The translations under genes were made by a program, and so were the position numbers. Under the pieces are notes generated by a model, which saw only the letters and a list, made by a program, of their open reading frames with translations, did no database searches and was not told where the DNA came from. 64,000 bases of DNA from Marinicella gelatinilytica (GTDB taxonomy: Bacteria; Pseudomonadota; Gammaproteobacteria; Xanthomonadales; Marinicellaceae), in contig NZ_JAPMLN010000013.1 of NCBI RefSeq assembly GCF_026410405.1, forward strand, positions 1 through 64,000, given 5' to 3'. Below, piece after piece: positions 43,606 to 54,522 of the stretch (the stretch's first letter is position 1; each line of letters opens with the position of its first letter).

Positions 43606-45162
43606 ATGCAAAACCCATCCTTACACAAGCTGCTAAACCAGGCAGCCGCTTCACCGCACATCAAAAATCTACAACAATTGTGGGCGAACAATCCCCAGCG
43701 TCACCAGCAATTTCATTTAGAAACCGAATCATTATACTTGGATTTATCCAAAAACTGGCTTGACAACAACTCTCTTGATTTACTTCATCAGTTAGCAGAA
43801 AGCTGCCAACTTCAGGAGGCCATCGAAAAACTTTTTAACGGCAAACAAGTCAATCACACTGAGCAGTCAACTGCCGGACACACCGCTCTGCGCGATCCGC
43901 ACCACAGTGATTATCAAGCCAATTTAACTGCCATGTTTAATTTAGCCGACCGCATTGATAGCCAACACATTAAAACCGCTTTTGGCAAACCCGTTAAACA
44001 GTGGGTCAATATTGGTATAGGCGGCTCATACTTAGGCCCGCGCCTGGTGATTGAGGCGTTAACTGAACTACAAAGCGAAAGCCGAATTCCGGTGTATTTT
44101 GCCGCCAGTGTTGATGATTCGTTAATCAACCAATTATTCCGAACCATTGACATAGAGCATTGCTTATTTTGTATCAGCTCTAAAAGCTTTGGCACCGTTG
44201 AAACTTTAATGAATGCTCGCGCCATTGAAAGCAAATTAAGAGCGTGTAGCGGTTATCAGCCACAAGCAGGCCAATCATCACTTATGGCGATTACCGCAAA
44301 ACCTGAAAAAGCCCGCCAACACGGCATCCCCGATGACATGATATTAGCTTTTGATGACAACATCGGCGGTCGGTTTTCGCTGTGGTCCGCGATTGGTTTT
44401 CCCATTGTTATGGCAGCCGGTAAAAAGGCTTTTAAAAACCTGTTAGTCGGTGCTTATAAAATGGACTGCCATTTCCGACAAGCACCATTACCTGGAAATT
44501 TACCAGTCACCATGGCTTTGCTGGCTGTCTGGTATCGGAATTATATGCAATTATCCGCTTATGGATGCTTGCCTTATGATGCGCGTTTACGCTGCTTACC
44601 CCAATGGTTACAACAGCTTATGATGGAAAGTACCGGAAAAATGCATAACAATGCCGGTCAAATAATAGATTACGCCACCGCGCCCTGGGTGTTCGGTGAT
44701 CATGGCCAATTGTCTCAACATGCTTTTTTTCAAGCGTTTCATCAAGGCTTGGACGCCCTGCCTTTAGATTTTATTGGTGTTATCGACGACAGTCCCAACC
44801 AACAGTTTTTACTTTACAATATGTTGGCACAAGGTGCCGCCTTAATGCAGGGTCGCGAAGAAGACAGCAGCATGGCCGGCTGTCCCGGTAATAAGCCCAG
44901 CACCACCCTATTAATGAAACGCATGGATGCCGTGGCCTTAGGCGAACTACTGGCGATGTATGAACACATGGTTTATACCCAATCAGTAATTTGGGACATT
45001 AACTGCTTTGACCAGCCGGGTGTTGAGCTTGGTAAAACATTGGCCAAGCAAATTCAAGAATATGTCACCACCGGCTCTTTAAATCAGCTTCATTTGGACC
45101 CATCTACACTGTCATTGATTAATCAAGTAAGCCCAAAAATTAAGGAGTCAAATCATGACTGA
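43606..45162 (+). CDS. pgi: Glucose-6-phosphate isomerase
   Basis: About 518 residues interconvert glucose-6-phosphate and fructose-6-phosphate. VNIGIGGSYLGPRLV, FDDNIGGRFSLWSAIGFP (PGI signature 1), STGKMHNNAGQ with the catalytic glutamate region, and NCFDQPGVELGKTLA are all present. The ATG at 43606 is preceded closely by AGGA; an upstream TTG at 43588 would add six residues. It follows a strong terminator and overlaps mrp by 8 bases. Confidence 0.95.
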   Translation: MQNPSLHKLLNQAAASPHIKNLQQLWANNPQRHQQFHLETESLYLDLSKNWLDNNSLDLLHQLAESCQLQEAIEKLFNGKQVNHTEQSTAGHTALRDPHHSDYQANLTAMFNLADRIDSQHIKTAFGKPVKQWVNIGIGGSYLGPRLVIEALTELQSESRIPVYFAASVDDSLINQLFRTIDIEHCLFCISSKSFGTVETLMNARAIESKLRACSGYQPQAGQSSLMAITAKPEKARQHGIPDDMILAFDDNIGGRFSLWSAIGFPIVMAAGKKAFKNLLVGAYKMDCHFRQAPLPGNLPVTMALLAVWYRNYMQLSAYGCLPYDARLRCLPQWLQQLMMESTGKMHNNAGQIIDYATAPWVFGDHGQLSQHAFFQAFHQGLDALPLDFIGVIDDSPNQQFLLYNMLAQGAALMQGREEDSSMAGCPGNKPSTTLLMKRMDAVALGELLAMYEHMVYTQSVIWDINCFDQPGVELGKTLAKQIQEYVTTGSLNQLHLDPSTLSLINQVSPKIKESNHD

Positions 45163-46177
45163 CATTTCACAACTCATAGACCCTATCAGCGGCCAAGCCT
45201 TTGGTTCATCCGTGGTCAAAACCGACCATGACAAGGACGTTGAATTCAGGTTTCCAATTAAACCGTACCAAAAGCAGTACCAAAAAGAGTTAGCAGGATT
45301 ATTGGATTTAAAAAAGGTTAAAGCCAAAACCAGCATCCGCAGCCATCAAGTCAAAAAAAACATTGAACCACTTAAAGGCGTCAAAAACATCATTGCAGTG
45401 GCTTCCGGAAAAGGTGGCGTCGGCAAATCCACCATGAGTGTTATGTTAGCCAAAAGTTTACAGAATTTAGGCGCTTCAGTAGGTATTTTAGATGCCGATA
45501 TATATGGCCCGAGTATTCCAAAAATGTTGGGCCGCCATGAAAAACCGCAAACACCTGACAATAACTCATTCTTACCGGTTGATGCCGATGGCATTCAAAG
45601 TATGTCCTTAGGTTATATTTTGGATGAAAAAGACCCGGCTATTTGGCGTGGCGCCATGGTCACTAAGGCGTTGATGCAATTAATTGGCGATACCCGGTGG
45701 CATGATTTAGATTACTTAATCATGGATTTACCGCCCGGAACCGGTGACATTCAGTTAACCATGATTCAAAAAATACCGGTGACCGCCGCGGTTATTGTAA
45801 CAACACCCCAAGACATCTCTCTGATAGACGCACAAAAAGCCTTGGCTATGTTTAATAAAGTCGATATTCCGGTATTGGGTGTTATCGAAAACATGAGTAC
45901 ATTCATTTGTGAAAATTGCGGTCATGAAACACCTTTGTTCGGCCAACATGGCGGCACTAAAATGGCGAAAGAATTCAACATCGATCTACTCGGCCAAGTA
46001 CCTCTTAACATATCTATCCGGGAACATATGGATTCAGGCCAACCCAAGAATGTTTGGGGAAAAAAGAAAAGCCACACCGAATTGGGTCAGATGATCGCAC
46101 TGCGAACAGCTCAAAATTTAGCCAAACAACCGCTGTTACTCAAATCAGGTTTCAGCCTTAAATTGAACACAATATAA
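45155..46177 (+). CDS. mrp: Iron-sulfur cluster carrier protein Mrp/ApbC
   Basis: The 340-residue P-loop ATPase shows [20 protein letters not shown] (deviant Walker A), [18 protein letters not shown], and [27 protein letters not shown] holds the C-x-x-C that carries the bridging 4Fe-4S cluster at the dimer interface. The N-terminal 85 residues are a divergent version of the usual DUF59 segment. It delivers Fe-S clusters to apoproteins. Confidence 0.94.
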   Translation: MTDISQLIDPISGQAFGSSVVKTDHDKDVEFRFPIKPYQKQYQKELAGLLDLKKVKAKTSIRSHQVKKNIEPLKGVKNIIAVASGKGGVGKSTMSVMLAKSLQNLGASVGILDADIYGPSIPKMLGRHEKPQTPDNNSFLPVDADGIQSMSLGYILDEKDPAIWRGAMVTKALMQLIGDTRWHDLDYLIMDLPPGTGDIQLTMIQKIPVTAAVIVTTPQDISLIDAQKALAMFNKVDIPVLGVIENMSTFICENCGHETPLFGQHGGTKMAKEFNIDLLGQVPLNISIREHMDSGQPKNVWGKKKSHTELGQMIALRTAQNLAKQPLLLKSGFSLKLNTI

Positions 46178-46182
46178 ACACC

Positions 46183-46752
46183 ATGAGCATCAAATCAGAC
46201 CACTGGATACGCCGAATGGCCAAAGATCACGATTTAATCAGTCCCTTTGAGCCCAACCAAGTTAAAACCAACGCCAACAATGAACGATTAATTTCCTATG
46301 GCACTTCCAGCTATGGCTATGATGTCCGCTGTGCCGATGAATTTAAAATTTTCCACAACATTAACTCAGCCGTAGTTGATCCGAAAAACTTCGATTCTAA
46401 GAGTTTCGTAGATGTTAAATCCGATGTCTGCATTATTCCGCCGAATTCTTTTTGTTTAGCGCGAACCGTTGAGTATTTGAAAATACCACGGGATATTTTG
46501 ACCATATGTTTAGGTAAATCCACCTATGCCCGCTGTGGTATCATCGTTAATGTCACCCCCTTAGAACCCGAATGGGAAGGCCATGTCACTTTGGAGTTTT
46601 CCAATACCACCTCTTTACCCGCCAAAATCTACGCCGGTGAAGGCGTTGCACAGTTTTTATTTTTCCAATCGGATGAAGTCTGTGATGTGTCTTACAAAGA
46701 TCGTGCCGGAAAATATCAAGGACAGCGCGGTGTGACCTTACCAAAAGCCTAA
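46183..46752 (+). CDS. dcd: dCTP deaminase
   Basis: The 189-residue trimeric enzyme makes dUTP from dCTP for dTMP synthesis. [17 protein letters not shown] at the start, and [33 protein letters not shown] with the catalytic glutamate, identify it. [11 protein letters not shown] and [12 protein letters not shown] complete the family pattern. It is downstream of mrp by 5 bases, as in many gammaproteobacteria. Confidence 0.97.
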   Translation: MSIKSDHWIRRMAKDHDLISPFEPNQVKTNANNERLISYGTSSYGYDVRCADEFKIFHNINSAVVDPKNFDSKSFVDVKSDVCIIPPNSFCLARTVEYLKIPRDILTICLGKSTYARCGIIVNVTPLEPEWEGHVTLEFSNTTSLPAKIYAGEGVAQFLFFQSDEVCDVSYKDRAGKYQGQRGVTLPKA

Positions 46753-46755
46753 ATA

Positions 46756-47532
46756 ATGAACATCGGTATCATCGGCAGTGGCTGGCTGGCGCAAGCCATG
46801 GCACGCGCATGGCGTGCCAAGGGTCAAATCACCTTAACCACCAGAGATTCTGAAAAACAGCAACAACTCATTGACCAAGGATTTAATTGTGTCATTTATG
46901 AGTTGGGTGATGAGCTGCCTTTTTTAGCCAGTATCGATACCTTAATTATCGCCACCACCAGCAAACAGCTGAACGCCCACCAATCGCTGATAAAACATCT
47001 CGAACAATTCCCTGATTTAAAAATACTGTTCACCTCTTCAACATCTGTTTATCCCAACGACAGTAAAACCCATGCTGAAGACAGTAAACAAGTTATTACA
47101 GACCATCCGCTGTATCTCATTGAACAATGCCTGCAACAACATCCCGAAACAACGGTGATACGCTGCGGTGGGCTAATTGGACCAGGCCGCCATCCGGGTC
47201 GGTTTTTTAGAGATAAGCCCATACCCTCACCACACGCGCCGGTAAATTTATTACCCTTGGTGGATGCGGTGGGTGTATATTGGTTTATTATCGAGCAAAA
47301 CATAGGTAACATGACAATCAACGCCTGCCATCATGAACACCCAACGAAAGGTGAATATTATCCGAAAATGGCGAAATCAATCGGCTTGAAACCACCGACG
47401 ATTAGTCAACACAATTCGAATCCCGGTAAAACCGTAAATAGCCGCTTATTAACAGAGGCATTGGGTTATGCCATGCAGGGCAGCATTTGGGAAATAGATG
47501 TTCAATCTAACATCTGGGTTAAACCACGGTAA
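46756..47532 (+). CDS. NAD(P)-dependent epimerase-like protein (YeeZ family)
   Basis: The 258-residue protein has a Rossmann nucleotide site at the N-terminus (GIIGSGWLAQAMARAWRAKG) and an extended SDR-like body with LFTSSTSVYPND and VIRCGGLIGPGRHPGRFF. The substrate is unknown. It lies 3 bases after dcd. Its last 31 bases overlap the end of the convergent ghrA-like gene. Confidence 0.8.
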   Translation: MNIGIIGSGWLAQAMARAWRAKGQITLTTRDSEKQQQLIDQGFNCVIYELGDELPFLASIDTLIIATTSKQLNAHQSLIKHLEQFPDLKILFTSSTSVYPNDSKTHAEDSKQVITDHPLYLIEQCLQQHPETTVIRCGGLIGPGRHPGRFFRDKPIPSPHAPVNLLPLVDAVGVYWFIIEQNIGNMTINACHHEHPTKGEYYPKMAKSIGLKPPTISQHNSNPGKTVNSRLLTEALGYAMQGSIWEIDVQSNIWVKPR

Positions 47533-48389
47533 TAATCAACAATTACGGCGGCTGTTTGATTGTCGTCAGAACGGGCCGAAATATGCGGTGACAAGATTAC
47601 TTTAGGATGTCGCCAAAAAGCATGGTCATCAGGTAATGGTTCTGTTACAAACACATCTAAAACCGCCTGCCGAATAACACCCTTGTCTAACGACTTAATT
47701 AAGTCATCTTCATTCACATGGCCACCGCGACCGACATTAATCAGCATCGTATGCGGCTGACACCAAGATAAGGTTTTGTTATTAATAATTGCTTGCGTGT
47801 CTCTATTTAACGGCACCAAAACCACCAGATAATCACTGCTTTGGCAAACCTTTTTCAAGCCTGATTGACCATGAAAACACGGATGTTTTGGATGTTTTTG
47901 CTGACGTGTCCAAGCAACGGTTTTAAAACCCAAATCAAGGCATCGATCGGCGACAAACTCACCCAAAGCACCTAAACCCAAAAAACCCACCGTTGGGGTG
48001 GCGTCGGTTTCTAATACTTGCCACTTTTGATCTTGCTGCTGTTGTTCATAGGCTGTCAAATTACGCCAATCTCGCAATACATAAGCAAGCACATATTGTG
48101 CCATACGTTGCTGTAAAGAAGGGGTCATGATACGCCATTGTTGATAGCGATCACCAATGGCCTTATCGGCAATGATGTGATCCATACCGGCACCCAAAGA
48201 CGTCACCGCTTTGAGGTTTGGGTAATTATTCGTAATGCCGGGTGGGTGCTGCCACAAAACAGCCAAAGTTACCGTCTCAGGTTCAGTGATATCAGGCCAT
48301 TGCTGAATGGTGACATCGGGTAACATTTGTCGCAGCAAATGCGCCAACTCATCACTGGGCCGGTCGGTGATAACTAAGGCGATACTCAT
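47502..48389 (-). CDS. D-2-hydroxyacid dehydrogenase, GhrA-like
   Basis: The 295-residue enzyme probably reduces glyoxylate or hydroxypyruvate. Its NAD(P) site is TVGFLGLGALGEFVADRCLDLGF; catalytic residues are Arg in LINVGRGGHVNEDDL, Glu in FVTEPLPDDHAFWRHP, and His in VILSPHISA. Similarity is to glyoxylate/hydroxypyruvate reductase A, but exact substrate is not certain. It overlaps rppH by 4 bases. Confidence 0.85.
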   Translation of the reverse strand: MSIALVITDRPSDELAHLLRQMLPDVTIQQWPDITEPETVTLAVLWQHPPGITNNYPNLKAVTSLGAGMDHIIADKAIGDRYQQWRIMTPSLQQRMAQYVLAYVLRDWRNLTAYEQQQQDQKWQVLETDATPTVGFLGLGALGEFVADRCLDLGFKTVAWTRQQKHPKHPCFHGQSGLKKVCQSSDYLVVLVPLNRDTQAIINNKTLSWCQPHTMLINVGRGGHVNEDDLIKSLDKGVIRQAVLDVFVTEPLPDDHAFWRHPKVILSPHISARSDDNQTAAVIVDYYRGLTQMLD

Positions 48390-48859
48390 GATTTCACCAA
48401 CGGTGCCAAATGCCGTAAAGCCCGCTTATAGACCTTGCGTTTAAAATGAATAACATTATGAGCCGGGTACCAAAAATCGACCCAACGGTAACACTGGAAT
48501 TCCGGCGAGGTGGTGCAATTAAAATCCACCTTTGACTCATGCTCAAGTAGCCTGAGCAAATAATACACTTGCTTCTGTCCGACGAATAAAGGGTCAGAAC
48601 CCTTTTTCTGAAATTTTTTAGGCAATTGGTAATGCAACCATCCGGGCGTGCACCCTAAAACATCCACATGTTTTGGCTTTAAACCAATTTCTTCATATAA
48701 TTCCCTAAACATGGCTTCCTCTGCGGTTTCATCATTATTTATACCGCCTTGAGGAAATTGCCAACCGGACCCACGGGTACGTTTGGCCCAAAAAACCTGT
48801 CCGTCATCATCAAGCAAGATGATACCCACATTGGGGCGAAAACCATCTCGATCTAACAT
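48386..48859 (-). CDS. rppH: RNA 5'-pyrophosphohydrolase
   Basis: The 157-residue Nudix hydrolase removes pyrophosphate from RNA 5' ends and so starts mRNA decay. MLDRDGFRPNVGIILLD is the family beginning, and GGINNDETAEEAMFRELYEEIGL is the Nudix box. WLHYQLPKKF and QKQVYYLLRL follow as in E. coli RppH. Confidence 0.97.
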   Translation of the reverse strand: MLDRDGFRPNVGIILLDDDGQVFWAKRTRGSGWQFPQGGINNDETAEEAMFRELYEEIGLKPKHVDVLGCTPGWLHYQLPKKFQKKGSDPLFVGQKQVYYLLRLLEHESKVDFNCTTSPEFQCYRWVDFWYPAHNVIHFKRKVYKRALRHLAPLVKS

Positions 48860-49249
48860 GATGATAAAATAAATTTAAACTGCTATTATTGTTTCAAAAA
48901 ATCCCCGCTTACACAAGTAATAATTCACAGACTCTCGGAAGACAACATTAAACCATTAATAACTTTGTGTTTTTTCAGGTTTTGAGAAAAGTTTTACTTA
49001 AACACCAATTACAACTGAATTTTTGAGGCAGGCGCCCATAATCTATGCGTTACAGCTTCAAAACGACGGGTAAGGGCAAATTCAAACCCCGGAGCTGAGG
49101 GAAAATTTGTAGATGGAGTACAAAGGCGCAGGTGAAATTCTAAGGCGTGAGCGTCTCAAAATTCACCTGCAACGCGAAGATTATCCCTAAAGACACTGGT
49201 TACCAGCCTACGTCGGTACTGCAATGCTTCGCATTTACATCTTATTTTC
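48860..49249. other. Gene-free 390-base gap with a palindrome
   Basis: No coding frame was found. It contains an interrupted inverted repeat, GCAGGTGAA (49128-49136) and TTCACCTGC (49162-49170), and the central part is unlike the flanking genes in composition. It may be a degraded repeat or remnant. Confidence 0.5.
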
Positions 49250-50188
49250 TCAGTCGAAACTATAACCAAACTCTTCTACAAATCTCGCATGAAAGTCTTT
49301 TTCGGATATGTAATGATTCTGCGTTCCGGCACTGGCAATTTTTATGCTTCCCAGTAATGAAGCAATACGACCAATGGTTTGATAATCTAATTTATTCATC
49401 AAACCAAATAATAAACCGGCTCGATAGGCATCGCCACAACCTGTGGGATCCACCACCTTTTCAGCTTCTACCACCGGAATATGGTACATGGTGTTATCGG
49501 TGTAAATCTCAGAACCATTACCGCCGCGGGTCACAAACAAGGCTTCCATGTGCTGAGCAATTTCTTTGGCGTCCATGCCGGTGCGGTTATGAACCATTTC
49601 ATATTCATAATCATTGGTCGCCATCCAGGTGGCTTGCTCGATAAACTGGCGCAAATCATCACCATCAAACAGGGGCATCGCCTGACCCGGGTCAAATATA
49701 AACGGAATACCGGCATCATAAAATTCTTGGGCATGTTGAATCATGCCATCACGGCCGTCCGGGCCCACCAGACCGATGCAAATGTCTTGATAGTTTTTTA
49801 CATTATTTTCATGGGAAAAATTCATGGCGCCGGGATGAAAGGCGGTGATTTGGTTATTTTTCAAATCGGTGGTGATGTAGGCTTGTGGGGTAAATTGATC
49901 CTCTTTAACCTTAATGGCCTCTAAGCTTATATCCAGCTCTTTTAAGCGTTGCTCATAGGTTTCAAAATCACTGCCCACTGTGCCCATGGGCACCGGCTTG
50001 CCACCAATCATTTTTAAATTATAGGCAATGTTACCGGCAACACCACCAAACACCCGACTCAGGCTCGGCACCATAAAAGAAATATTTAACTTATGAATTT
50101 GATCGGGCAAAATATGGTTGGCAAATTCATCCTCAAAAACCATGATGTTATCAAAGGCCATGGAGCCACAGATTAATGCTCTACTCAT
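49250..50188 (-). CDS. PfkB family sugar/nucleoside kinase, adenosine kinase-like
   Basis: The 312-residue ribokinase-fold enzyme starts ALICGSMAFDNIMVFED and has SLSRVFGGVAGNIAYNLKMIGG for substrate and VDPTGCGDAYRAGLLFGL with the catalytic Asp and anion hole. It resembles bacterial adenosine kinases and could recycle adenosine to AMP, but other nucleosides or sugars are possible. It overlaps gatB by 8 bases and ends the gatCAB operon. Confidence 0.85.
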   Translation of the reverse strand: MSRALICGSMAFDNIMVFEDEFANHILPDQIHKLNISFMVPSLSRVFGGVAGNIAYNLKMIGGKPVPMGTVGSDFETYEQRLKELDISLEAIKVKEDQFTPQAYITTDLKNNQITAFHPGAMNFSHENNVKNYQDICIGLVGPDGRDGMIQHAQEFYDAGIPFIFDPGQAMPLFDGDDLRQFIEQATWMATNDYEYEMVHNRTGMDAKEIAQHMEALFVTRGGNGSEIYTDNTMYHIPVVEAEKVVDPTGCGDAYRAGLLFGLMNKLDYQTIGRIASLLGSIKIASAGTQNHYISEKDFHARFVEEFGYSFD

Positions 50189-51626
50189 TGCTTAATAATT
50201 CCTCTAAAATTTGTTTGGTTTGTACCGGGTTAGCTTGTCCTTTGGTCTGCTTCATGACCTGCCCGATAAAAAAGTTGAACATTTTCTCATTACCTGAGCG
50301 GTACTGCTCTACTTGCTTTGGGTTGTTGTCCACCACTTGTTGAATGATGGTTTTTAAGGCGTTGCTGTCAGAAATTTGTGCCAAACCTTGAGCCTCAATA
50401 ATGGTTTGTGCCGATTTGCCCGTATGCCACATGTCGGTTAACACCTGTTTCGCTATTTTACGCGATATCTGCGCTGACGCCATGGCATCCAATAAACCGG
50501 CATAGTTTTCGGCAGAAATTTGACTTCCAATCATGTCACTACTTTGCTCATTAAGCAACGCATTAAAATCGGTGATTAAAAACTTGGCATTATCAGCTGC
50601 AGTGGCTTTGGTCAACGCTTGGCTATGTTCAAAAAAACCCGACATGGCCACGTCATAAGCCAATTGAGCGGCATTATCTTCAGGCAAGTTCCATTCCTGG
50701 ATATAACGCTGTAATTTAGCTTCCGGCAACTCCGGCATCGACGCCCGTTGCTTATCAAGCATGTCGGCGGTAATCTTTAAGGCCGGCAAATCGGGGTCCG
50801 GAAAATATCGGTAATCATTGGCATCTTCTTTACCGCGCATAGAGCGGGTGACATCTTGTTCCGCATCATATAGCCGTGTCTCTTGGACCACTTTTTCACC
50901 ACTTTCTAATAATTTAGCCTGGCGTTTTATTTCAAAATTGATGGCTTTTTCAATAAATCTAAATGAATTGAGATTTTTTACTTCAGCACGGGTACCTAAG
51001 GTTTCACCACCTTTGGGCTTCAGTGACACATTGGCATCACAACGGAACGAGCCTTCTTGTAGATTACCGTCACAAATGCCTAAAAAGGTGACGCGATTAT
51101 AGATGGCGCGCATATAAGCCACCGCTTCTTTGGCACTATATAATTCAGGTTCTGAGACCACTTCGATTAATGCTGTACCGGCCCGATTCAAATCGATGGC
51201 AGTCCAATCATCATATTGGTCATGAATGGATTTACCGGCGTCTTCCTCAAGATGAGCGCGGGTAATATTGACCGATTTGCGCCCTTTACCAGTGTCAATT
51301 TCAATCCGGCCACGGCCAACAATCGGGTCATCCATCTGACTGATTTGATAGCCTTTGGGTAAATCGGGGTAAAAATAATTCTTACGGGCAAAGCGGGTAA
51401 CCTCGGGAATCTCCGCATCAATGGACAAACCAAAACGCAAGGCATATTCAATGGCTTTACTGTTAACCACCGGCAAGGTGCCCGGTAAAGCCGCATCCAA
51501 AAAGCTCACTTGACTATTCGGTGTTGCGCCATATTGTGCTGACGCACCGGAAAACAGCTTACTTTTCAATGCCAGGCGCACATGGATTTCAAGGCCAATC
51601 ACCACATCCCATTGCTGTTGACTCAT
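50181..51626 (-). CDS. gatB: Asp-tRNA(Asn)/Glu-tRNA(Gln) amidotransferase subunit B
   Basis: The 481-residue subunit binds misacylated tRNA and activates it with ATP. WDVVIGLEIHVRL, RKNYFYPDLPKGYQISQ, LNRAGTALIEVVSEPE and GSFRCDANVSLKPKG are family markers; a helical YqeY-like tail closes the protein. The operon order is gatC, gatA, gatB. Confidence 0.97.
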   Translation of the reverse strand: MSQQQWDVVIGLEIHVRLALKSKLFSGASAQYGATPNSQVSFLDAALPGTLPVVNSKAIEYALRFGLSIDAEIPEVTRFARKNYFYPDLPKGYQISQMDDPIVGRGRIEIDTGKGRKSVNITRAHLEEDAGKSIHDQYDDWTAIDLNRAGTALIEVVSEPELYSAKEAVAYMRAIYNRVTFLGICDGNLQEGSFRCDANVSLKPKGGETLGTRAEVKNLNSFRFIEKAINFEIKRQAKLLESGEKVVQETRLYDAEQDVTRSMRGKEDANDYRYFPDPDLPALKITADMLDKQRASMPELPEAKLQRYIQEWNLPEDNAAQLAYDVAMSGFFEHSQALTKATAADNAKFLITDFNALLNEQSSDMIGSQISAENYAGLLDAMASAQISRKIAKQVLTDMWHTGKSAQTIIEAQGLAQISDSNALKTIIQQVVDNNPKQVEQYRSGNEKMFNFFIGQVMKQTKGQANPVQTKQILEELLSNE

Positions 51627-53062
51627 AAAAAGGCCTCCGGCATGTGCTGGTGATAATCAGTCACCAACTGATACTTTGCGGCAGTCGTTAAAATGACTTG
51701 TTCATTAAAGTAAGGACCAATTAATTGTAGCCCAACCGGCAGATTACGTGCCGGTTGAATCGGCATACTCAGACAAGGCAAACCGGCTAATGACGCAGGA
51801 ATGGTAAATTGATCAGCCTGATACATACTGACCCCATCACTTTTTGTACCGTGCTTAAAAGCCACTTCCGGTGACACCGGAACCGCCATCACATCCACCT
51901 GAGAAAATGCTTGTTTAAAATCTTCACTAATTAAACGGCGAATACGCTGTGCCCGGCAATAGTAATCATCGTAATAACCTGAAGAGAGCGCCCAAGTACC
52001 GAGCATAATGCGTCGCTGAACCTCAGCACCAAAGCCTGCGCTTCGGTTTTTACGGTACATGTCATTAACATCGTCACTTTTCCCGTCACTTTGCTGACCA
52101 AAGCGAATGCCGTCAAAACGTGCTAAATTAGCCGAAGCTTCAGCCGGTGCCAAAATATAATAAGCCGCCACCGCCAAATCGGCATGGGGCAAATCAACGT
52201 CAACCAATTCTGCGCCTTGTGCCACCAATGTATCCAATGCCGCCAAGGTGCTTTGTTTAATGTCTTGGTCTTCTAACTGCTCAAGCCAGTCAGGAATGAC
52301 ACCCACCTTGAGTCCCTTCATTGAGGCATCTTCAGGTGCTTGCCATGTCCATTTATCTGCCGCTATGCTGGTGGAATCTTTTGCATCATGACCCATCATA
52401 GCCGTTAAAACCAAAGCACAATCATCAGCAGAAACGGCCATCACACCGCCTTGATCTAAACTGGACGCAAAAGCCACCATACCGTAACGAGAAACCCTGC
52501 CATAACTGGGTTTTATGCCGGTCACACCACATAAAGCGGCCGGTTGTCGGATTGAACCGCCGGTATCAGAAGCGGTGGCCACCGGTGCTAATCGTGCTGC
52601 AACTGCAGCTGCAGAACCACCTGACGAACCGCCGGGTACCCGCTGTAAATCCCAAGGGTTTTTAACCGCTCCAAAGGCAGAGTATTCATTGGATGAGCCC
52701 ATGGCAAACTCATCCATGTTGGCTTTCGCCAGCTGCACCATGCCGGCTTGATTCAATTGTGACACCACTGTGGCATTAAAAGGCGGCACATAATTAGCCA
52801 GCATTTTTGAGCCGGCCGTCGTTGTTACGCCTTGGGTCGAAAATAAGTCTTTGTGAATAATCGGAATGCCGGCCAGAGGTCCTTGTGACACTTGTGCTGC
52901 CAGTAAATAGTCAGGTTTTATGTCAGCGTCAATATGCACTAAAGCATTGAGAATAGGATTGTATTGATGACATCGATCCAGATAGACACTCGCTAATTCA
53001 GCCACACTGATTTGTTTTTTGTGCAGACACTGCTGTAACTCCCGTAAACTCAGGTTAATCAT
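51623..53062 (-). CDS. gatA: Asp-tRNA(Asn)/Glu-tRNA(Gln) amidotransferase subunit A
   Basis: The 479-residue amidase releases ammonia from glutamine. The catalytic Ser-cisSer-Lys triad lies in IPIIHKDLF (Lys) and VPGGSSGGSAAAVAARL with TASDTGGSIRQPAALCG (Ser residues). It overlaps both gatB and gatC by 4 bases. Confidence 0.97.
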   Translation of the reverse strand: MINLSLRELQQCLHKKQISVAELASVYLDRCHQYNPILNALVHIDADIKPDYLLAAQVSQGPLAGIPIIHKDLFSTQGVTTTAGSKMLANYVPPFNATVVSQLNQAGMVQLAKANMDEFAMGSSNEYSAFGAVKNPWDLQRVPGGSSGGSAAAVAARLAPVATASDTGGSIRQPAALCGVTGIKPSYGRVSRYGMVAFASSLDQGGVMAVSADDCALVLTAMMGHDAKDSTSIAADKWTWQAPEDASMKGLKVGVIPDWLEQLEDQDIKQSTLAALDTLVAQGAELVDVDLPHADLAVAAYYILAPAEASANLARFDGIRFGQQSDGKSDDVNDMYRKNRSAGFGAEVQRRIMLGTWALSSGYYDDYYCRAQRIRRLISEDFKQAFSQVDVMAVPVSPEVAFKHGTKSDGVSMYQADQFTIPASLAGLPCLSMPIQPARNLPVGLQLIGPYFNEQVILTTAAKYQLVTDYHQHMPEAFL

Positions 53063-53346
53063 TCAATCACCTTCGGCACCAGATAAAAATCCCCATCGGC
53101 ATGCGCCGCCAATGCCAACAATTGTGCTTTGTGAGAATCTTCAGTGACTTCATCTAACCGTAACGGCATCCAAAAGTCACAAGGGTGAAACATCGGCTCC
53201 ACTTGTGCCGTGTCGGCTTTTTTGATGCGTTCTACCAATGCCGTGATTTGGTTCAATGACTGACAAACTTCCTCGGTTTGCTGCGTATTTAAATCCAGTT
53301 TCGCCAAGTTGGTTATTTCTGTTAATTCTTTACGATTTATTGACAT
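53059..53346 (-). CDS. gatC: Asp-tRNA(Asn)/Glu-tRNA(Gln) amidotransferase subunit C
   Basis: The 95-residue subunit wraps GatA and GatB. TNLAKLDLNTQQTEEVCQSLNQI is the conserved helix pair, and PLRLDEVTE with LVPKVIE the C-terminal belt. It heads the operon and is divergent from mreB with about 100 bases between. Confidence 0.95.
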   Translation of the reverse strand: MSINRKELTEITNLAKLDLNTQQTEEVCQSLNQITALVERIKKADTAQVEPMFHPCDFWMPLRLDEVTEDSHKAQLLALAAHADGDFYLVPKVIE

Positions 53347-53436
53347 TTAAAAGGTTGGTTTCATATATAATTCGGTGCTTGGGCGACCAAGTCGCATTCA
53401 GCCGGCTATTATGCCACTTCCGCAAACCACATGTAA

Positions 53437-54498
<1,062 letters not shown>

Positions 54499-54522
54499 CA
54501 GCATTGGTAGGTGCTTGATTCC

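Noticed and set aside
49147-49644. 165-codon open frame on the plus strand
   Set aside because: It mostly overlaps the end of the well-supported PfkB kinase gene on the other strand and has no family features.
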